Below, in pieces: positions 7,256 through 16,131 of a stretch of 64,000 nt of DNA (position 1 is the stretch's first letter; every line of letters starts with the position of its first letter). The stretch comes from an uncultured Lachnospiraceae bacterium (GTDB lineage Bacteria; Bacillota; Clostridia; Lachnospirales; Lachnospiraceae). Under the pieces are notes generated by a model that ran no database searches, was not told the DNA's origin, and saw only the letters and a list, made by a program, of their open reading frames with translations. The translations under genes and the position numbers were made by a program. Location: contig CAUAFT010000002.1 in assembly GCA_958428365.1 (NCBI GenBank), positions 124,001 through 188,000 on the forward strand. Reading direction: 5' to 3'.

Positions 7256-7303
7256 TACCTTTCTGTTCATTATTTCTAAATCAGGAAAAAATCTACTTTT
7301 CTA

Positions 7304-7332
7304 TTTACTTTTTGAATGAAAAGGAGTATAAT
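7304..7332 (+). promoter_or_regulatory. Promoter of the XRE-integrase operon
   Basis: TTTACT (7304-7309) and a consensus TATAAT (7327-7332) are spaced by 17 bases. GGAAAGGAG then precedes the ATG at 7365. The site drives the XRE gene and probably the integrase after it. Confidence 0.7.
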
Positions 7333-7364
7333 AACAATATCATCGGAAAGGAGATACAAATAAC

Positions 7365-8093
7365 ATGGGAAAAACTTCTAAAGAAGATTTAGCAAGCATA
7401 GTAGGACAACGGTTAAAAGAACTCCGCAAGGCAAAAACCGATTTAGGGCAAAAAGATGTTGCTGACGAAATCGGTATTACCAAACAGGCTTTAAGCAGTT
7501 ATGAAAGCGGCAGGCATCTTCCCGACCAGACTATCCTCATTGACCTTGCAAAATATTACGAATGCACCGCTGATTACCTTTACGGACTGACAGAAAAAAT
7601 GAATCCATCATCTACAGACTATTCCAAGCGAGATAGCGTAAATCGCTTACTTCATTCTTTGGATATGGTTGCAGAAGATGAAGGGGACTTTTTGGCTGAC
7701 TCCATAGCAAATACCATAAATTCATTGTCTCTTAACAGTGGAAATCCTCAACGGCGAAATCTTATTGAGTGCATGGGACAGTTGTTCTATTCATTTGCAG
7801 AATATATTGAAATGTCAACGTCATATGGAAAATATTTATCTGAAAAAGTGAGCACAAAGGATTTAACCGCAGATGATATAGCTGTGAAGCTGGCGCATAT
7901 CAGCGGCTTTGATGATATATACAGTGTAATAGATGACATCAGAAGGGCTGGTATTTCATCTGTCCTTACCTTTTCTGTAAATGCTAAAAAAGCCTTGCGT
8001 ATCAGGGCAGGACAACGCACAGGCACTAAAAAATCATTAAAGATGATAGAAATTGAGGAACAGTTTAAAGAAATGCTTGATAAGGAGGATTGA
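7365..8093 (+). CDS. XRE-family regulator, probable element repressor
   Basis: This 242-residue protein has an N-terminal helix-turn-helix at residues 12-70 (GQRLKELRKAKTDLGQKDVA, ALSSYESGRHLPDQTILIDL) and a long helical C-terminal part of unrecognised type that may carry dimerisation or signal sensing. It lies divergent from the excisionase-like gene and directly upstream of the integrase, the arrangement of a master repressor of an integrative element. The integrase ATG lies five bases beyond its stop. An inverted repeat in the divergent promoter is the likely operator. Confidence 0.85.
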   Translation: MGKTSKEDLASIVGQRLKELRKAKTDLGQKDVADEIGITKQALSSYESGRHLPDQTILIDLAKYYECTADYLYGLTEKMNPSSTDYSKRDSVNRLLHSLDMVAEDEGDFLADSIANTINSLSLNSGNPQRRNLIECMGQLFYSFAEYIEMSTSYGKYLSEKVSTKDLTADDIAVKLAHISGFDDIYSVIDDIRRAGISSVLTFSVNAKKALRIRAGQRTGTKKSLKMIEIEEQFKEMLDKED

Positions 8094-8098
8094 TTCAT

Positions 8099-9256
8099 AT
8101 GGCAAAACGAGGACAAAATGAAGGCTCTATCCGCAAGCGTAAAGACGGCACATGGGAAGCCCGTGTAACGATTGGCATATCGGCAGACGGAAAGCAACAG
8201 CGTAAATCCCTGTATGGAAAGACCCGACAGGAAGTATCTGCTAAAATGACCGACTTACTGAATAATCTGCAAAAAGGTATTATCACCAATCCTACAGAAA
8301 TGACCCTTGCCGAATGGCTTGACTTTTATATGCTCGAATATAAAAAGCAGTATGTAAAGCCTACCACATATAACAATTATACGGTCAAGGTAAAAAATCA
8401 CATCAAGCCAGCTATCGGTCACTATAAGCTAAAGGCATTACGACAGGACATCATTCAGAAATTTGTCAATAGCTTATCTGGTAAAGGGTTAGCACCCTCT
8501 ACAGTGATAGACATTTTTAAGGTGTTAAGTAACGCCTTAGAAACGGCGGTAGACGATGGTTTGATTGTCAGAAATGTTGCGAACAGGGTTAAACTTCCAA
8601 AGACAACAAAGCCGCAAATCACCGTCTTAACACAGGAACAGCAAAATGCCTTTGTAGAACAGGCGAAAGTGACCTATATGGGAGTGGTCTATATTTTTGA
8701 CCTCTGCACAGGTATGCGGCTTGGGGAATTGTTAGGGCTGAAATGGCAGGACATAGACTTTGAGCAGAACCAGTTGCACATTAAGAGAATCATTCGCAAA
8801 GTAAAAGACCCTGACAATCCAGAGGAACATTGGCACTTGGAGTTTGGTACACCGAAAACGCCTACCAGTGAGCGGATAATCCCACTCAATGAAACGGCTA
8901 TTAAGGTGCTTGCTGATGTCTGGGAGCAACAGGAGAAAAACAAAGAAAAAGCCAATACCGCCTACGAGGATAACGACCTTGTTTTCTGTACCCAGTTAGG
9001 CAGACCGCTTGACCCAAACAATATACGACGCACCTGTTACTCTATCTGTGCGAAAATCGGCGTCAGCAACATCCACCCTCATTGTCTCCGCCATACATTT
9101 GCCACCAGAGGGGCAGAAAACAACGTAGATGTACGGGTCATGCAGAAATTCTTAGGTCATGCCACCATAAAAGAAACAGCCGATACTTATACGCACGTAT
9201 TGAACGACCTGAAACAGAGCGAAATTCTAAAACTGGATAAGGCAGTAAATTATTGA
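8099..9256 (+). CDS. int: Tyrosine recombinase / integrase
   Basis: This 385-residue site-specific recombinase has an N-terminal arm-binding AP2-like part (GSIRKRKDGTWEARVTIG), a SAM-like core-binding domain (about 65-150) and a catalytic domain. The catalytic residues are visible: Arg207 in TGMRLGELLG, His328-x-x-Arg331 in HPHCLRHTFA, His354 in LGHATI and the nucleophile Tyr364 in ADTYTHV. It catalyses insertion and excision of the element. The ATG at 8099 is preferred because AAGGAGG ends ten bases upstream; a TTG at 8090 is too close to it. Location at the extreme right end, with arm-like repeats just beyond, is typical. It is of the Tn916/phage type. Confidence 0.95.
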   Translation: MAKRGQNEGSIRKRKDGTWEARVTIGISADGKQQRKSLYGKTRQEVSAKMTDLLNNLQKGIITNPTEMTLAEWLDFYMLEYKKQYVKPTTYNNYTVKVKNHIKPAIGHYKLKALRQDIIQKFVNSLSGKGLAPSTVIDIFKVLSNALETAVDDGLIVRNVANRVKLPKTTKPQITVLTQEQQNAFVEQAKVTYMGVVYIFDLCTGMRLGELLGLKWQDIDFEQNQLHIKRIIRKVKDPDNPEEHWHLEFGTPKTPTSERIIPLNETAIKVLADVWEQQEKNKEKANTAYEDNDLVFCTQLGRPLDPNNIRRTCYSICAKIGVSNIHPHCLRHTFATRGAENNVDVRVMQKFLGHATIKETADTYTHVLNDLKQSEILKLDKAVNY

Positions 9257-9269
9257 GCAAAAATATCGG

Positions 9270-9289
9270 GTAGGGGTAAGGTAGGGGTT
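9270..9289. repeat. Right-end arm-type repeats
   Basis: Two AGGGGT units in tandem (GTAGGGGTAAGGTAGGGGTT) follow the integrase stop by 13 bases. The left end of the element has a similar tandem at 1461-1486 in the same orientation. Integrase arm-binding sites often look like this. The actual crossover core was not identified. Confidence 0.5.
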
Positions 9290-9300
9290 AAACACCAAAA

Positions 9301-9328
9301 GGAGCTACCGCCCGCAAGCGGTAACTCC
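9301..9328 (-). terminator. Terminator of ychF
   Basis: On the minus strand GGAGTTACCGC pairs with GCGGTAGCTCC through 11 bp including one G-U pair, with a 6-base loop. TTTT follows. It lies about 36 bases downstream of the ychF stop. As a chromosomal terminator it limits how far right the element can extend. Confidence 0.65.
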
Positions 9329-9363
9329 CAAAGTTTACAACATTTTCCTGACAGGAAATTGTA

Positions 9364-10464
9364 TCAGACGTTAAATCGGAAAAGGATCACATCGCCGTCT
9401 TTTACAATATATTCTTTTCCTTCCAGACCCACCAGTCCCTTTTCTTTCGCCGCGGACAGACTTCCGCAGTCCAAAAGATCCTGATAGTTCACCACCTCGG
9501 CACGGATAAATCCTCTCTCGAAGTCGGTGTGGATCTTTCCTGCCGCCTGAGGCGCCTTGGTTCCTCTCCTGATGGTCCATGCACGGGTCTCATCCTCCCC
9601 TGCCGTCAGATAACTGATCAGTCCCAGAAGAGAATAGCTTGCCTTGATCAGTTTTTCCAGACCGGACTCTTTTAAGCCCAGCTCCTCTAAAAACATGGCT
9701 TTCTCGTCGTCATCCAGCTCTGCGATCTCCTGCTCGATCTGGGCGCAGATCACAAATACCTCGCATGCCTCTGCCGCCGCATGTTCCCGTACCTTTTGTA
9801 CATAGGTGTTTCCCGCCCCGTCATCCGCCAGATCATCCTCGGATACGTTTGCGGCATAGATCACCGGCTTTGCAGTGAGAAGATTATATTCTTTGAACCA
9901 CTTCTGTTCGTCCTCATCCTCTCCCAGCTCAAAGGTCTTGGCAAGATTTCCCTCCTCCAGATATGCCTTAACTCTTTCCAGCAAGTCCAACTCCTTTGCA
10001 AGGGTCTTGTCCATTCTCGCTCCCTTGGAAGTCTTGGCGATCCTTCTTTCCAGGATCTCGATATCGGAAAAAATCAGTTCCAGGTTGATGGTCTCAATAT
10101 CCCGTACCGGGTCTACGCTTCCATCTACATGGACCACATTGGTATCCTCAAAACAGCGCACCACATGAACGATGGCGTCCACCTCACGGATATTGGCAAG
10201 AAACTGGTTTCCCAGTCCTTCCCCCTTGCTGGCTCCCTTCACGAGTCCCGCAATGTCCACAAATTCGATCACTGCCGGAGTCACTTTTTTGGACTGATAC
10301 ATCTCCCCCAGCTTTGTGAGACGTTCATCCGGGACGGCCACCACGCCCACGTTGGGGTCAATGGTACAGAACGGATAGTTGGCCGACTCCGCGCCCGCCT
10401 TTGTCAGCGAATTAAACAATGTGCTTTTTCCTACGTTTGGTAAACCTACGATTCCCAGTTTCAT
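9364..10464 (-). CDS. ychF: Redox-regulated ATPase YchF
   Basis: This 366-residue protein is the normal length for YchF (OLA1 family), a universally conserved P-loop protein that prefers ATP over GTP and associates with ribosomes. The P-loop GLPNVGKST lies at residues 7-15. Then come the G3 motif in [20 protein letters not shown] and the nucleotide-specificity region with [10 protein letters not shown]. The C-terminal TGS domain ends with [10 protein letters not shown]. The start has AAAGGAGGAA upstream. Its terminator is at 9301-9328. It is encoded directly beside the integrated element but belongs to the chromosome. Confidence 0.97.
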   Translation of the reverse strand: MKLGIVGLPNVGKSTLFNSLTKAGAESANYPFCTIDPNVGVVAVPDERLTKLGEMYQSKKVTPAVIEFVDIAGLVKGASKGEGLGNQFLANIREVDAIVHVVRCFEDTNVVHVDGSVDPVRDIETINLELIFSDIEILERRIAKTSKGARMDKTLAKELDLLERVKAYLEEGNLAKTFELGEDEDEQKWFKEYNLLTAKPVIYAANVSEDDLADDGAGNTYVQKVREHAAAEACEVFVICAQIEQEIAELDDDEKAMFLEELGLKESGLEKLIKASYSLLGLISYLTAGEDETRAWTIRRGTKAPQAAGKIHTDFERGFIRAEVVNYQDLLDCGSLSAAKEKGLVGLEGKEYIVKDGDVILFRFNV

Positions 10465-10547
10465 TTTCTATATTTCCTCCTTTGAAATGCCGCGATATAA
10501 GGCGTTTCATAATTTTTTATATCTTCCAGCGTATCGGTTTTACAATT

Positions 10548-10581
10548 CAAAGGGTGCTTTTTCTGGAAAAGGCACCCTTTG
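10548..10581. terminator. Hairpin between the aminotransferase gene and ychF
   Basis: CAAAGGGTGC (10548-10557) pairs with GCACCCTTTG (10572-10581), and the stem extends inward through a run of T-A pairs. It probably ends transcription of the aminotransferase gene, although the T-tract on the minus strand is poor. Confidence 0.55.
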
Positions 10582-10731
10582 TTCTATCAATCTTCTTTCT
10601 TAAATATTATCATTAAATATTTATTTATGCAATACGCTTCATCATTCTATGTTCTGAGAATCACAATCACCGGCAATGTACGGCACTCCCCAACTGCCGT
10701 TCTCTCTTTCAAAAGCTGCCCCAGAGCCTTT

Positions 10732-11859
10732 TTATAATGCCGCTAAAAAGAACTCCTTTAAGGAACCTTTTAATTCCACACCCAATCCCTTCAGCGTCTG
10801 ATCCAGAGCCTCCATCGTCTCCGTCATATCCTCTGTATTGGCGTTGCTTCCCATATGGCCGATGCGGATCACCTGACCCGCCAGACTGTCAAAAGAGCCT
10901 GCCAGCATGATATTGTGATTCCTTCTCATCCTGTCCAGAATCTCCTTTGCCGTCGTTCCCTCCGGAACGTCAAAAACCGTTACCGTATTGGAAAAGCCGG
11001 ATTCCAGATGAAGCTTTAGTCCGGCGTTTTGCACCGCCTGACGGCAGGCGTTTCCAATTCTGGCATGACGCTCCAGCATCTCTTTATCCTCTTTGATGTT
11101 TTCAAAGGCTTCCCGTAGACCGTAAATATCGCTGATGGGCATGGTATATGGAAACCACTTTGCCTCATAATAGCCCTCAAATACCTTTAAATTAGCGTAA
11201 AAAGAAGCAATGGCTGTCTTTCTCTTTTCCATGGCGCGCTTCGCGTCCTCGCTCACTGTCACAAAGGTCAGTCCCGGAGGGGCGGAAACCGCTTTCTGAG
11301 AACCGCCGCAGAGCAGGTCGATCTGGAAATCGTCCACCCGCACCTCCTCTCCAAACATGGCGGATACGGAATCCACCACCGTGAGGATCCCATATTTTTT
11401 CAACAGCGGGCAGAGTGTCCCAATATCGTTTAACATTCCGCTTGGGGTGTCACAGTGCACCAGGGTGGCATATTTATAGTCATGGCTTTTTTCCAGGAAT
11501 GCCTCTAACGCCTGGGGATCAATAGGATTTTTGTCATCCACTGTATAGAGCTTTGGCTCGCCTCCGTACATGGACACAAAGTCCGCAAAACCCTTTCCAT
11601 AGATTCCGTTGTCCAGCACCAGTACAGAGTCGCCCGGCTCTGTCAGGGAGGCGCAGGCGGCCTCCAGCCCCAGGATCCCCTCTCCGTCCAGTATCAGGGT
11701 CTCGTTCTTTGTGTGCAGTAAAGAGCTGATGAGCTCACAGGTCTCCTTATAAAACTCCACAAAGCTCTCATCCAAATCCGGGTTCGTACATTCCCTTGCG
11801 CGGGCGAGACGGACGTTTTCTTTCACCTGCGTCGGTCCCGGAGTCATAATCTTATACAT
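10732..11859 (-). CDS. Class V PLP-dependent aminotransferase (alanine-glyoxylate type)
   Basis: This 375-residue enzyme belongs to the alanine-glyoxylate/serine-pyruvate aminotransferase family. The N-terminal MTPGPTQV motif, the catalytic stretch VVDSVSAMFGEE with the PLP-ring Asp, and the PLP lysine in GGSQKAVSAPPGL are visible. It should transfer an amino group from alanine, serine or phosphonate-type donors to glyoxylate or pyruvate; the true substrate cannot be told from sequence. AGGAGAGG precedes the start. An ECF transporter S component gene lies just upstream on the same strand, so a linked vitamin or amine uptake role is possible. Confidence 0.88.
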   Translation of the reverse strand: MYKIMTPGPTQVKENVRLARARECTNPDLDESFVEFYKETCELISSLLHTKNETLILDGEGILGLEAACASLTEPGDSVLVLDNGIYGKGFADFVSMYGGEPKLYTVDDKNPIDPQALEAFLEKSHDYKYATLVHCDTPSGMLNDIGTLCPLLKKYGILTVVDSVSAMFGEEVRVDDFQIDLLCGGSQKAVSAPPGLTFVTVSEDAKRAMEKRKTAIASFYANLKVFEGYYEAKWFPYTMPISDIYGLREAFENIKEDKEMLERHARIGNACRQAVQNAGLKLHLESGFSNTVTVFDVPEGTTAKEILDRMRRNHNIMLAGSFDSLAGQVIRIGHMGSNANTEDMTETMEALDQTLKGLGVELKGSLKEFFLAAL

Positions 11860-11956
11860 AGTCCTCTCCTATCTGTCTTGCTTCCTGATATATGTATCCA
11901 AATATGTATCTGTCAAAAAATTACTTCCATCCGGCTGAAACTGTAACAGCTAAGGC

Positions 11957-12505
11957 TTAAGCCAGCACAAGATTTGCAGCTTTTTTCAACGGCTCGATAA
12001 TAATCAGCACGATCACTGCCGCCACTCCGATCTGTACCAGATTTCCCGGTATGGACGCCACAGGAGCCGCCCAGTTGCCATAGATGATGACCTCTGCGAT
12101 ATAATAGCCCACTACCTTGATGACTCCGGCGAGAAGGATCGCAATAACATTCCACAGATAGCCCTGTTTTTTCTCTGCGATCCAGCCGATCTCAAATCCC
12201 ATCAGTCCCACTATAATCAGGGTAAACGGCGCCCAGGCTCCCCAGCCGGAAAGCAGGTCAAACAATGCCATTCCCACACCGCCGGCGATGGCTCCCGTCT
12301 TTTTCCCGAAAATGATCGCAAAAATAAAGAGCGGTACATTGCCAAGATGGATCAGTCCTCCCGCCGCTGCAATCGGCAGGCGTACATTGATAAATGCGGT
12401 AAATACATAGACAAGGGCGATGGCGATCGCCGTTATGGTTACAAATTTCACATTGGATTCTTTCACAATATTCTGCGTCGTTCCCGCTGCTGTTGGTTGT
12501 TTCAT
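11957..12505 (-). CDS. ECF transporter S component
   Basis: This 182-residue membrane protein has about five to six hydrophobic helices and the fold signature of ECF-type S components: VTITAIAIALVYVFTAF, then an AAAGGLIHLGNVPLFIFAII segment. These proteins capture a vitamin and couple to a shared EcfA-EcfA'-EcfT module, which is not in this window. The ligand is unknown; the neighbouring PLP enzyme makes a B6-type or related substrate worth considering, but that is inference. The start at 12505 has GAGGAG upstream; the frame extends to 12556 without a better site. Confidence 0.82.
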   Translation of the reverse strand: MKQPTAAGTTQNIVKESNVKFVTITAIAIALVYVFTAFINVRLPIAAAGGLIHLGNVPLFIFAIIFGKKTGAIAGGVGMALFDLLSGWGAWAPFTLIIVGLMGFEIGWIAEKKQGYLWNVIAILLAGVIKVVGYYIAEVIIYGNWAAPVASIPGNLVQIGVAAVIVLIIIEPLKKAANLVLA

Positions 12506-12826
12506 AATAAAATCTCCTCTTTTTTGTATTCCTGATAAAAACGCTGATCCAGGCACCGGATGATTTTACAACACCGCGCCCGGATATTTTTCTGACGCTA
12601 TTATAGCTCCCTGCCTGGCTATTTTCATATATCCAGTTGTGTGATTTTTTATCAGGCCAGTAGGAGATTTTTCAGAGAGATATCTACCGGGGTATCACTC
12701 TGACTCTTTTCTGGATTTCCCGCTTCTGTGGGATCTGCCTCCTGTGTATCAGTTTCCAACATCTTCTTTTCAGCACTGCTTATTTTTTCGTTACGAAACC
12801 ACAGGGCGCGAACCTTATCCCGGCAG
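12506..12826. other. Gap between ftsZ and the ECF gene
   Basis: About 320 bases without a convincing gene. On the minus strand TATAAT near 12600 may be the -10 of the ECF gene promoter, but no good -35 accompanies it. A 36-codon frame at 12652-12762 has no ribosome site. No riboswitch consensus was recognised. Confidence 0.4.
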
Positions 12827-12869
12827 AAAAAAACCTTACCGACATCCCGCTCCAGGAAAATCGGTAAGG
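12827..12869 (-). terminator. Terminator of ftsZ
   Basis: On the minus strand CCTTACCGA and TCGGTAAGG form a perfect 9-bp stem (12861-12869 with 12834-12842), followed by seven T residues (12827-12833). It begins nine bases after the ftsZ stop. Confidence 0.9.
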
Positions 12870-12878
12870 CTTTCTGTT

Positions 12879-14078
12879 CTATTTTCTGGTATTTTTCAAA
12901 AATGCCGGAATCTGAATGTCCTTTTCCGGAACATTGCTGACCGGTTTTACAGGCTTCTGAATTCCGTTTAACGGGCTGGCCGCCGCTGTCTGGGTCGGCG
13001 TCGGCGCTGTGCTCGGAGCCGGAGTCGGATTTGCCTGAGGTCTTGCTGTAAATCCCGGATTCACCGATCTGTTCACACCGGAGGTCGGCTGGTATTTTAA
13101 ATCCGGCATGATTTTGCTGCCTGCCGGCTTTGTCTCAAGTCCTGTGGCAATGACCGTGATAGTCGCCTCGTCCGTCATGGTCTCGTCATATTTTGCACCG
13201 AAGATAATATTGGCATTATCTCCCGCTAAATCCTGTACATAGCTTGCGGCATCGTTGGCATCCATTAAGGAGATATCTCCTGAGATATTGATGATGACAT
13301 GGGAAGCGCCTGTGATGGTGGTCTCCAGCAGAGGACTGGCAACGGCGAGCTTCACTGCCTCGATCGCCTTCTCGTCACCCTTCGCCATACCGATACCGAT
13401 ATGAGCCATACCCTTGTCTCTCATGACTGTCTGAACGTCTGCGAAATCCAGATTGATCAGAGCCGGAAGGTTGATCAGGTCTGTGATTCCCTGTACGGAC
13501 TGCTGTAATACCTCATCCGCCTTCTTTAAGGCGTCCGGCATGGTAGTTCTGCGATCCACGATCTCAAGGAGCTTGTCGTTCGGGATCACGATCAGAGTAT
13601 CCACTGCCTCTTTTAATTTTTCAATTCCGGAAAGTGCATTGACCATGCGGGCTTTTGCCTCGAATTTAAAAGGTTTTGTCACAACGCCTACGGTGAGAAT
13701 ATCCATTTCCTTTGCGATCTTCGCCACTACAGGAGCCGCACCGGTTCCCGTTCCACCGCCCATACCGCAGGTTACGAACACCATGTCCGCGCCCTTGATG
13801 GCATTGGTGAGATCCTCCACGCTCTCCTCTGCCGCCTTTTCACCGATCTCCGGCTGCGCCCCTGCTCCAAGTCCCTTGGTCAGCTTCTCGCCGATCTGGA
13901 TCAGGGTCGGCGCCTTACAGAGCATGAGAGCCTGCTTATCCGTGTTCACACCGATGAACTCCACACCGCCGATATTCTCGTCAATCATTCTATTTACAGC
14001 ATTGTTTCCAGCTCCCCCTACGCCAATCACTATAATTTTTGCGCTGGAATCCGCTTCTGTTGTCATAATCTCTAACAA
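12879..14078 (-). CDS. ftsZ: Cell division protein FtsZ
   Basis: The 399-residue tubulin homologue polymerises into the Z ring. The tubulin signature GGGTGTG is at residues 107-113. The N-terminal [13 protein letters not shown] and the T7-loop region are conserved. A long Pro/Thr/Ala-rich linker (about 330-380) leads to the C-terminal peptide [10 protein letters not shown], which docks FtsA, SepF or other anchors. The start is TTG at 14078: CCTCC on the plus strand (GGAGG on the coding strand) is seven bases away, whereas the next in-frame ATG at 14066 is too far. It is the last gene of this dcw cluster and has its own promoter candidate and terminator. Confidence 0.97.
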   Translation of the reverse strand: MLEIMTTEADSSAKIIVIGVGGAGNNAVNRMIDENIGGVEFIGVNTDKQALMLCKAPTLIQIGEKLTKGLGAGAQPEIGEKAAEESVEDLTNAIKGADMVFVTCGMGGGTGTGAAPVVAKIAKEMDILTVGVVTKPFKFEAKARMVNALSGIEKLKEAVDTLIVIPNDKLLEIVDRRTTMPDALKKADEVLQQSVQGITDLINLPALINLDFADVQTVMRDKGMAHIGIGMAKGDEKAIEAVKLAVASPLLETTITGASHVIINISGDISLMDANDAASYVQDLAGDNANIIFGAKYDETMTDEATITVIATGLETKPAGSKIMPDLKYQPTSGVNRSVNPGFTARPQANPTPAPSTAPTPTQTAAASPLNGIQKPVKPVSNVPEKDIQIPAFLKNTRK

Positions 14079-14193
14079 GGTTCTTCCTCCTTCTTCTTTC
14101 CTGGAATTTATCTAAATATTATTTAACGTCACATTTTTTATCCCTTCGGCACTCCTTGTCCAACAGAATTGCCTAAGTAATACACATACAAAT

Positions 14194-14222
14194 ATAATAT
14201 AATTTTTCATCGAATTAATCAA
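14194..14222 (-). promoter_or_regulatory. Candidate promoter for ftsZ
   Basis: TTGATT (14217-14222) and TATTAT (14194-14199) on the minus strand are spaced by 17 bases in the 181-base gap between divIB and ftsZ. A promoter here would allow ftsZ to be expressed apart from the rest of the cluster. Confidence 0.5.
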
Positions 14223-14259
14223 CTAGAAATTCTATTTTTTTTCAATTCCCTGTACATTA

Positions 14260-15009
14260 TCAGCCATCGTCACTTTTTTGAAAAGAGACGTCGGTATTCT
14301 CCTCCGACCAGTTCTCCATATGTACCGTTCCGCTCATATCCTCCACCTCCGGCAGGATCACTGCCAGAGTCTCCAGTTTCTCGGTGATATTCTGGGAATT
14401 ACCAAAATTTACCGTGATTTTCCCATATTCCAACAGGATATTGGAAAACTCATCGTAACGGATGGCGTCCGGCATCATCTCATACTTGTTCAGCCCCTGC
14501 GTCAGACTCAGCATGGACTTCAATATGGACTGATCCTTGATGGGAATCTTCTTATTCAGGGTGACCTTCTCACAGTCTAACCCGGTGATCTCCATCATTC
14601 CTTCTATTTTCTCCGAGGAGGTCTCCACCACGATCCCATCCTTGTCAAAATAGGCGTTCTGCCCCACGGAGGGAATATAGAGATATCCCACGATCTTCTT
14701 CTCCACCACCTTGATATGCAGGGTATGGGGACTTTTCAGCGTAACCACCGGCTGCTCCAAAAACGTCATCTCCTCCGCCTCCCCAAACTTGTATTTCAAA
14801 AACACATAAAGGGAGTTCCAGGAATAGTCGTCGTTTAGAACCCACTGTTTGATGGTTTCATCGGAATACAGATCGGTTCCCTCTACCTCTACCTTTTCCA
14901 CGGTAAAGCCCTTATAGGCGAACAGTCCCAACACCGCTGCCAGAAGCAGGATCATCAATAGGATAGATCCTCCTATTTTTCTATGACTTTTCTCTTTTCT
15001 TCTTCTCAT
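14260..15009 (-). CDS. divIB: Cell division protein DivIB/FtsQ
   Basis: This 249-residue protein has a basic cytoplasmic N-terminus (MRRRKEKSHRK), one membrane helix (residues 13-33) and an extracytoplasmic POTRA domain starting FTVEKVEVEGTDLYSDETIK. The FtsQ-type beta domain follows. It forms the septal FtsQ/L/B-like complex with FtsL and DivIC and helps activate septal wall synthesis. Its start lies six bases after the ftsW stop, so the genes are translated from one message. DivIB is normally found between the mur genes and ftsZ, as here. Confidence 0.9.
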   Translation of the reverse strand: MRRRKEKSHRKIGGSILLMILLLAAVLGLFAYKGFTVEKVEVEGTDLYSDETIKQWVLNDDYSWNSLYVFLKYKFGEAEEMTFLEQPVVTLKSPHTLHIKVVEKKIVGYLYIPSVGQNAYFDKDGIVVETSSEKIEGMMEITGLDCEKVTLNKKIPIKDQSILKSMLSLTQGLNKYEMMPDAIRYDEFSNILLEYGKITVNFGNSQNITEKLETLAVILPEVEDMSGTVHMENWSEENTDVSFQKSDDG

Positions 15010-15015
15010 AAACCA

Positions 15016-16128
15016 CTATGCCTCATCCAAACGGATCCCCCGCGACACACTGAGCGCCAGCCCCATCTCGGAGAGCAGGAACAGAACAGACGTACCTCCA
15101 TAACTGATAAAGGGCAGCGTTATACCTGTATTTGGAATGGAATTGGTCACGACCGCAATATTTAAGATCACCTGAATGGAGATATGCGCCATGATCCCCA
15201 CTACCAGCAGCGCTCCATACAGATCCGGCGCATTGTTGGCAATGACCATGAACCGCCAGAGCATCAGCAAAAACAACAGGATCACGCAGATGGCTCCAAA
15301 GAGTCCCAATTCCTCACAGATAATGGAAAAGATCATATCATTTTGCGCCTCCGGCAGAAATCCCAGCTTCTGCATACTCTCCCCCAGCCCCTTTCCAAAT
15401 AGCTTTCCAGAACCGATGGCGTAGAGTCCTTGCAGGGTCTGATATCCCTTTTCATAATCCTCCGGATTCAGCCAGATCTGAATACGCTCCGCACGGTAAC
15501 GCTCCAGATAGATGAAGATACTTCCAAAGGCAATTCCGATTCCTCCCAGAACAAAGAACTGCGCATATTTTGGACTCGCCACAAAGGACATCAGCACTGC
15601 GATTCCCAGAATGATGATCGCCGTACTTAAGTTGTTGTAGGCAATCACGCCGATGATGGGAAGAGCTATCACCAACACTTTGATCACCGTCTTAAATTTT
15701 CGCATCTGTCTGGGCATCCGGCTGATCAATACCGCCAGGAACAGGATAACCGCTATCTTAGCGAACTCGGAAGGCTGGAAGGACAGCGGTCCTAATTTCA
15801 GCCATCTCTTTTGTCCATTGTATTCCTGACCGATAAAAATAACCGCTGTACACAGCAGCAGCGCAATTATGTATGCCATTCCCGCAAAACGCATCCAGAA
15901 ATGATAATCGATCCTGGAGATCAGATACATCGCCAAAAAGCCCAGACTGGTAGCAAATAGCTGCTTTTTCACATAATATGCGCTGTCCTCAAACTTGATC
16001 TGCCCGTCATAGGAACTGGTGGAATAGAGCATCACCAGCCCAAAACAGACCAGAAAGATAATGATGAACAGCAGGCTGTAGTCAAAATACCTCGTCGCTT
16101 TGTCGGTTTGTTCCCGCCTTTTTTTCAT
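15016..16128 (-). CDS. ftsW: FtsW/SpoVE-type SEDS glycosyltransferase
   Basis: This 370-residue polytopic protein (about ten membrane helices) belongs to the SEDS family, which polymerises lipid II into glycan strands together with a class B penicillin-binding protein. The conserved GQKRWLKLGPLSFQPSEFAK and the C-terminal GITLPFISYGGTSVLFLL are present. Its place after murD corresponds to spoVE in Bacillus, so it may serve vegetative division, the spore cortex or both; sequence alone does not separate FtsW from SpoVE. It starts three bases after the murD stop. Confidence 0.92.
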   Translation of the reverse strand: MKKRREQTDKATRYFDYSLLFIIIFLVCFGLVMLYSTSSYDGQIKFEDSAYYVKKQLFATSLGFLAMYLISRIDYHFWMRFAGMAYIIALLLCTAVIFIGQEYNGQKRWLKLGPLSFQPSEFAKIAVILFLAVLISRMPRQMRKFKTVIKVLVIALPIIGVIAYNNLSTAIIILGIAVLMSFVASPKYAQFFVLGGIGIAFGSIFIYLERYRAERIQIWLNPEDYEKGYQTLQGLYAIGSGKLFGKGLGESMQKLGFLPEAQNDMIFSIICEELGLFGAICVILLFLLMLWRFMVIANNAPDLYGALLVVGIMAHISIQVILNIAVVTNSIPNTGITLPFISYGGTSVLFLLSEMGLALSVSRGIRLDEA

Positions 16129-16131
16129 GCA

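Larger units (their letters stand above)
1461..9300. mobile_element. Integrated element with rolling-circle Rep and tyrosine integrase
   Basis: A block of genes unrelated to the surrounding housekeeping genes lies between ylmC and ychF. It carries a pUB110/pC194-type Rep at the left, an AlpA/excisionase-like protein, an XRE repressor and a tyrosine integrase at the right. Both ends hold tandem AGGGGT-type repeats in the same orientation (1461-1486 and 9270-9289), which could be integrase arm sites. No relaxase, coupling protein or type IV secretion gene is present, so it is not a self-transmissible conjugative element. It is better described as a small integrative or plasmid-like element that may be mobilised in trans. 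The ychF terminator at 9301-9328 suggests that the right junction lies just left of it. Exact ends are uncertain. Confidence 0.75.

Noticed and set aside
1461..9300. Element considered a Tn916-type conjugative transposon
   Set aside because: There is no relaxase, FtsK-like coupling protein or type IV secretion gene; only the integrase is of that type.
9343..9360. Near-perfect palindrome TTTCCTGACAGGAAA taken as a possible attachment core
   Set aside because: No matching sequence was found at the left end of the element, so there is no support for a crossover site there.
9781..10443. A 220-codon plus-strand frame opposite ychF
   Set aside because: It lies wholly antisense to ychF, a complete and strongly conserved gene, and has no ribosome site or recognisable domain.
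12652..12762. A 36-codon frame (MLETDTQEADPTEAG...) between ftsZ and the ECF gene, open for a long way upstream without a start
   Set aside because: No ribosome site precedes the ATG, and the upstream extension runs through the ftsZ terminator and overlaps the ftsZ end out of frame.
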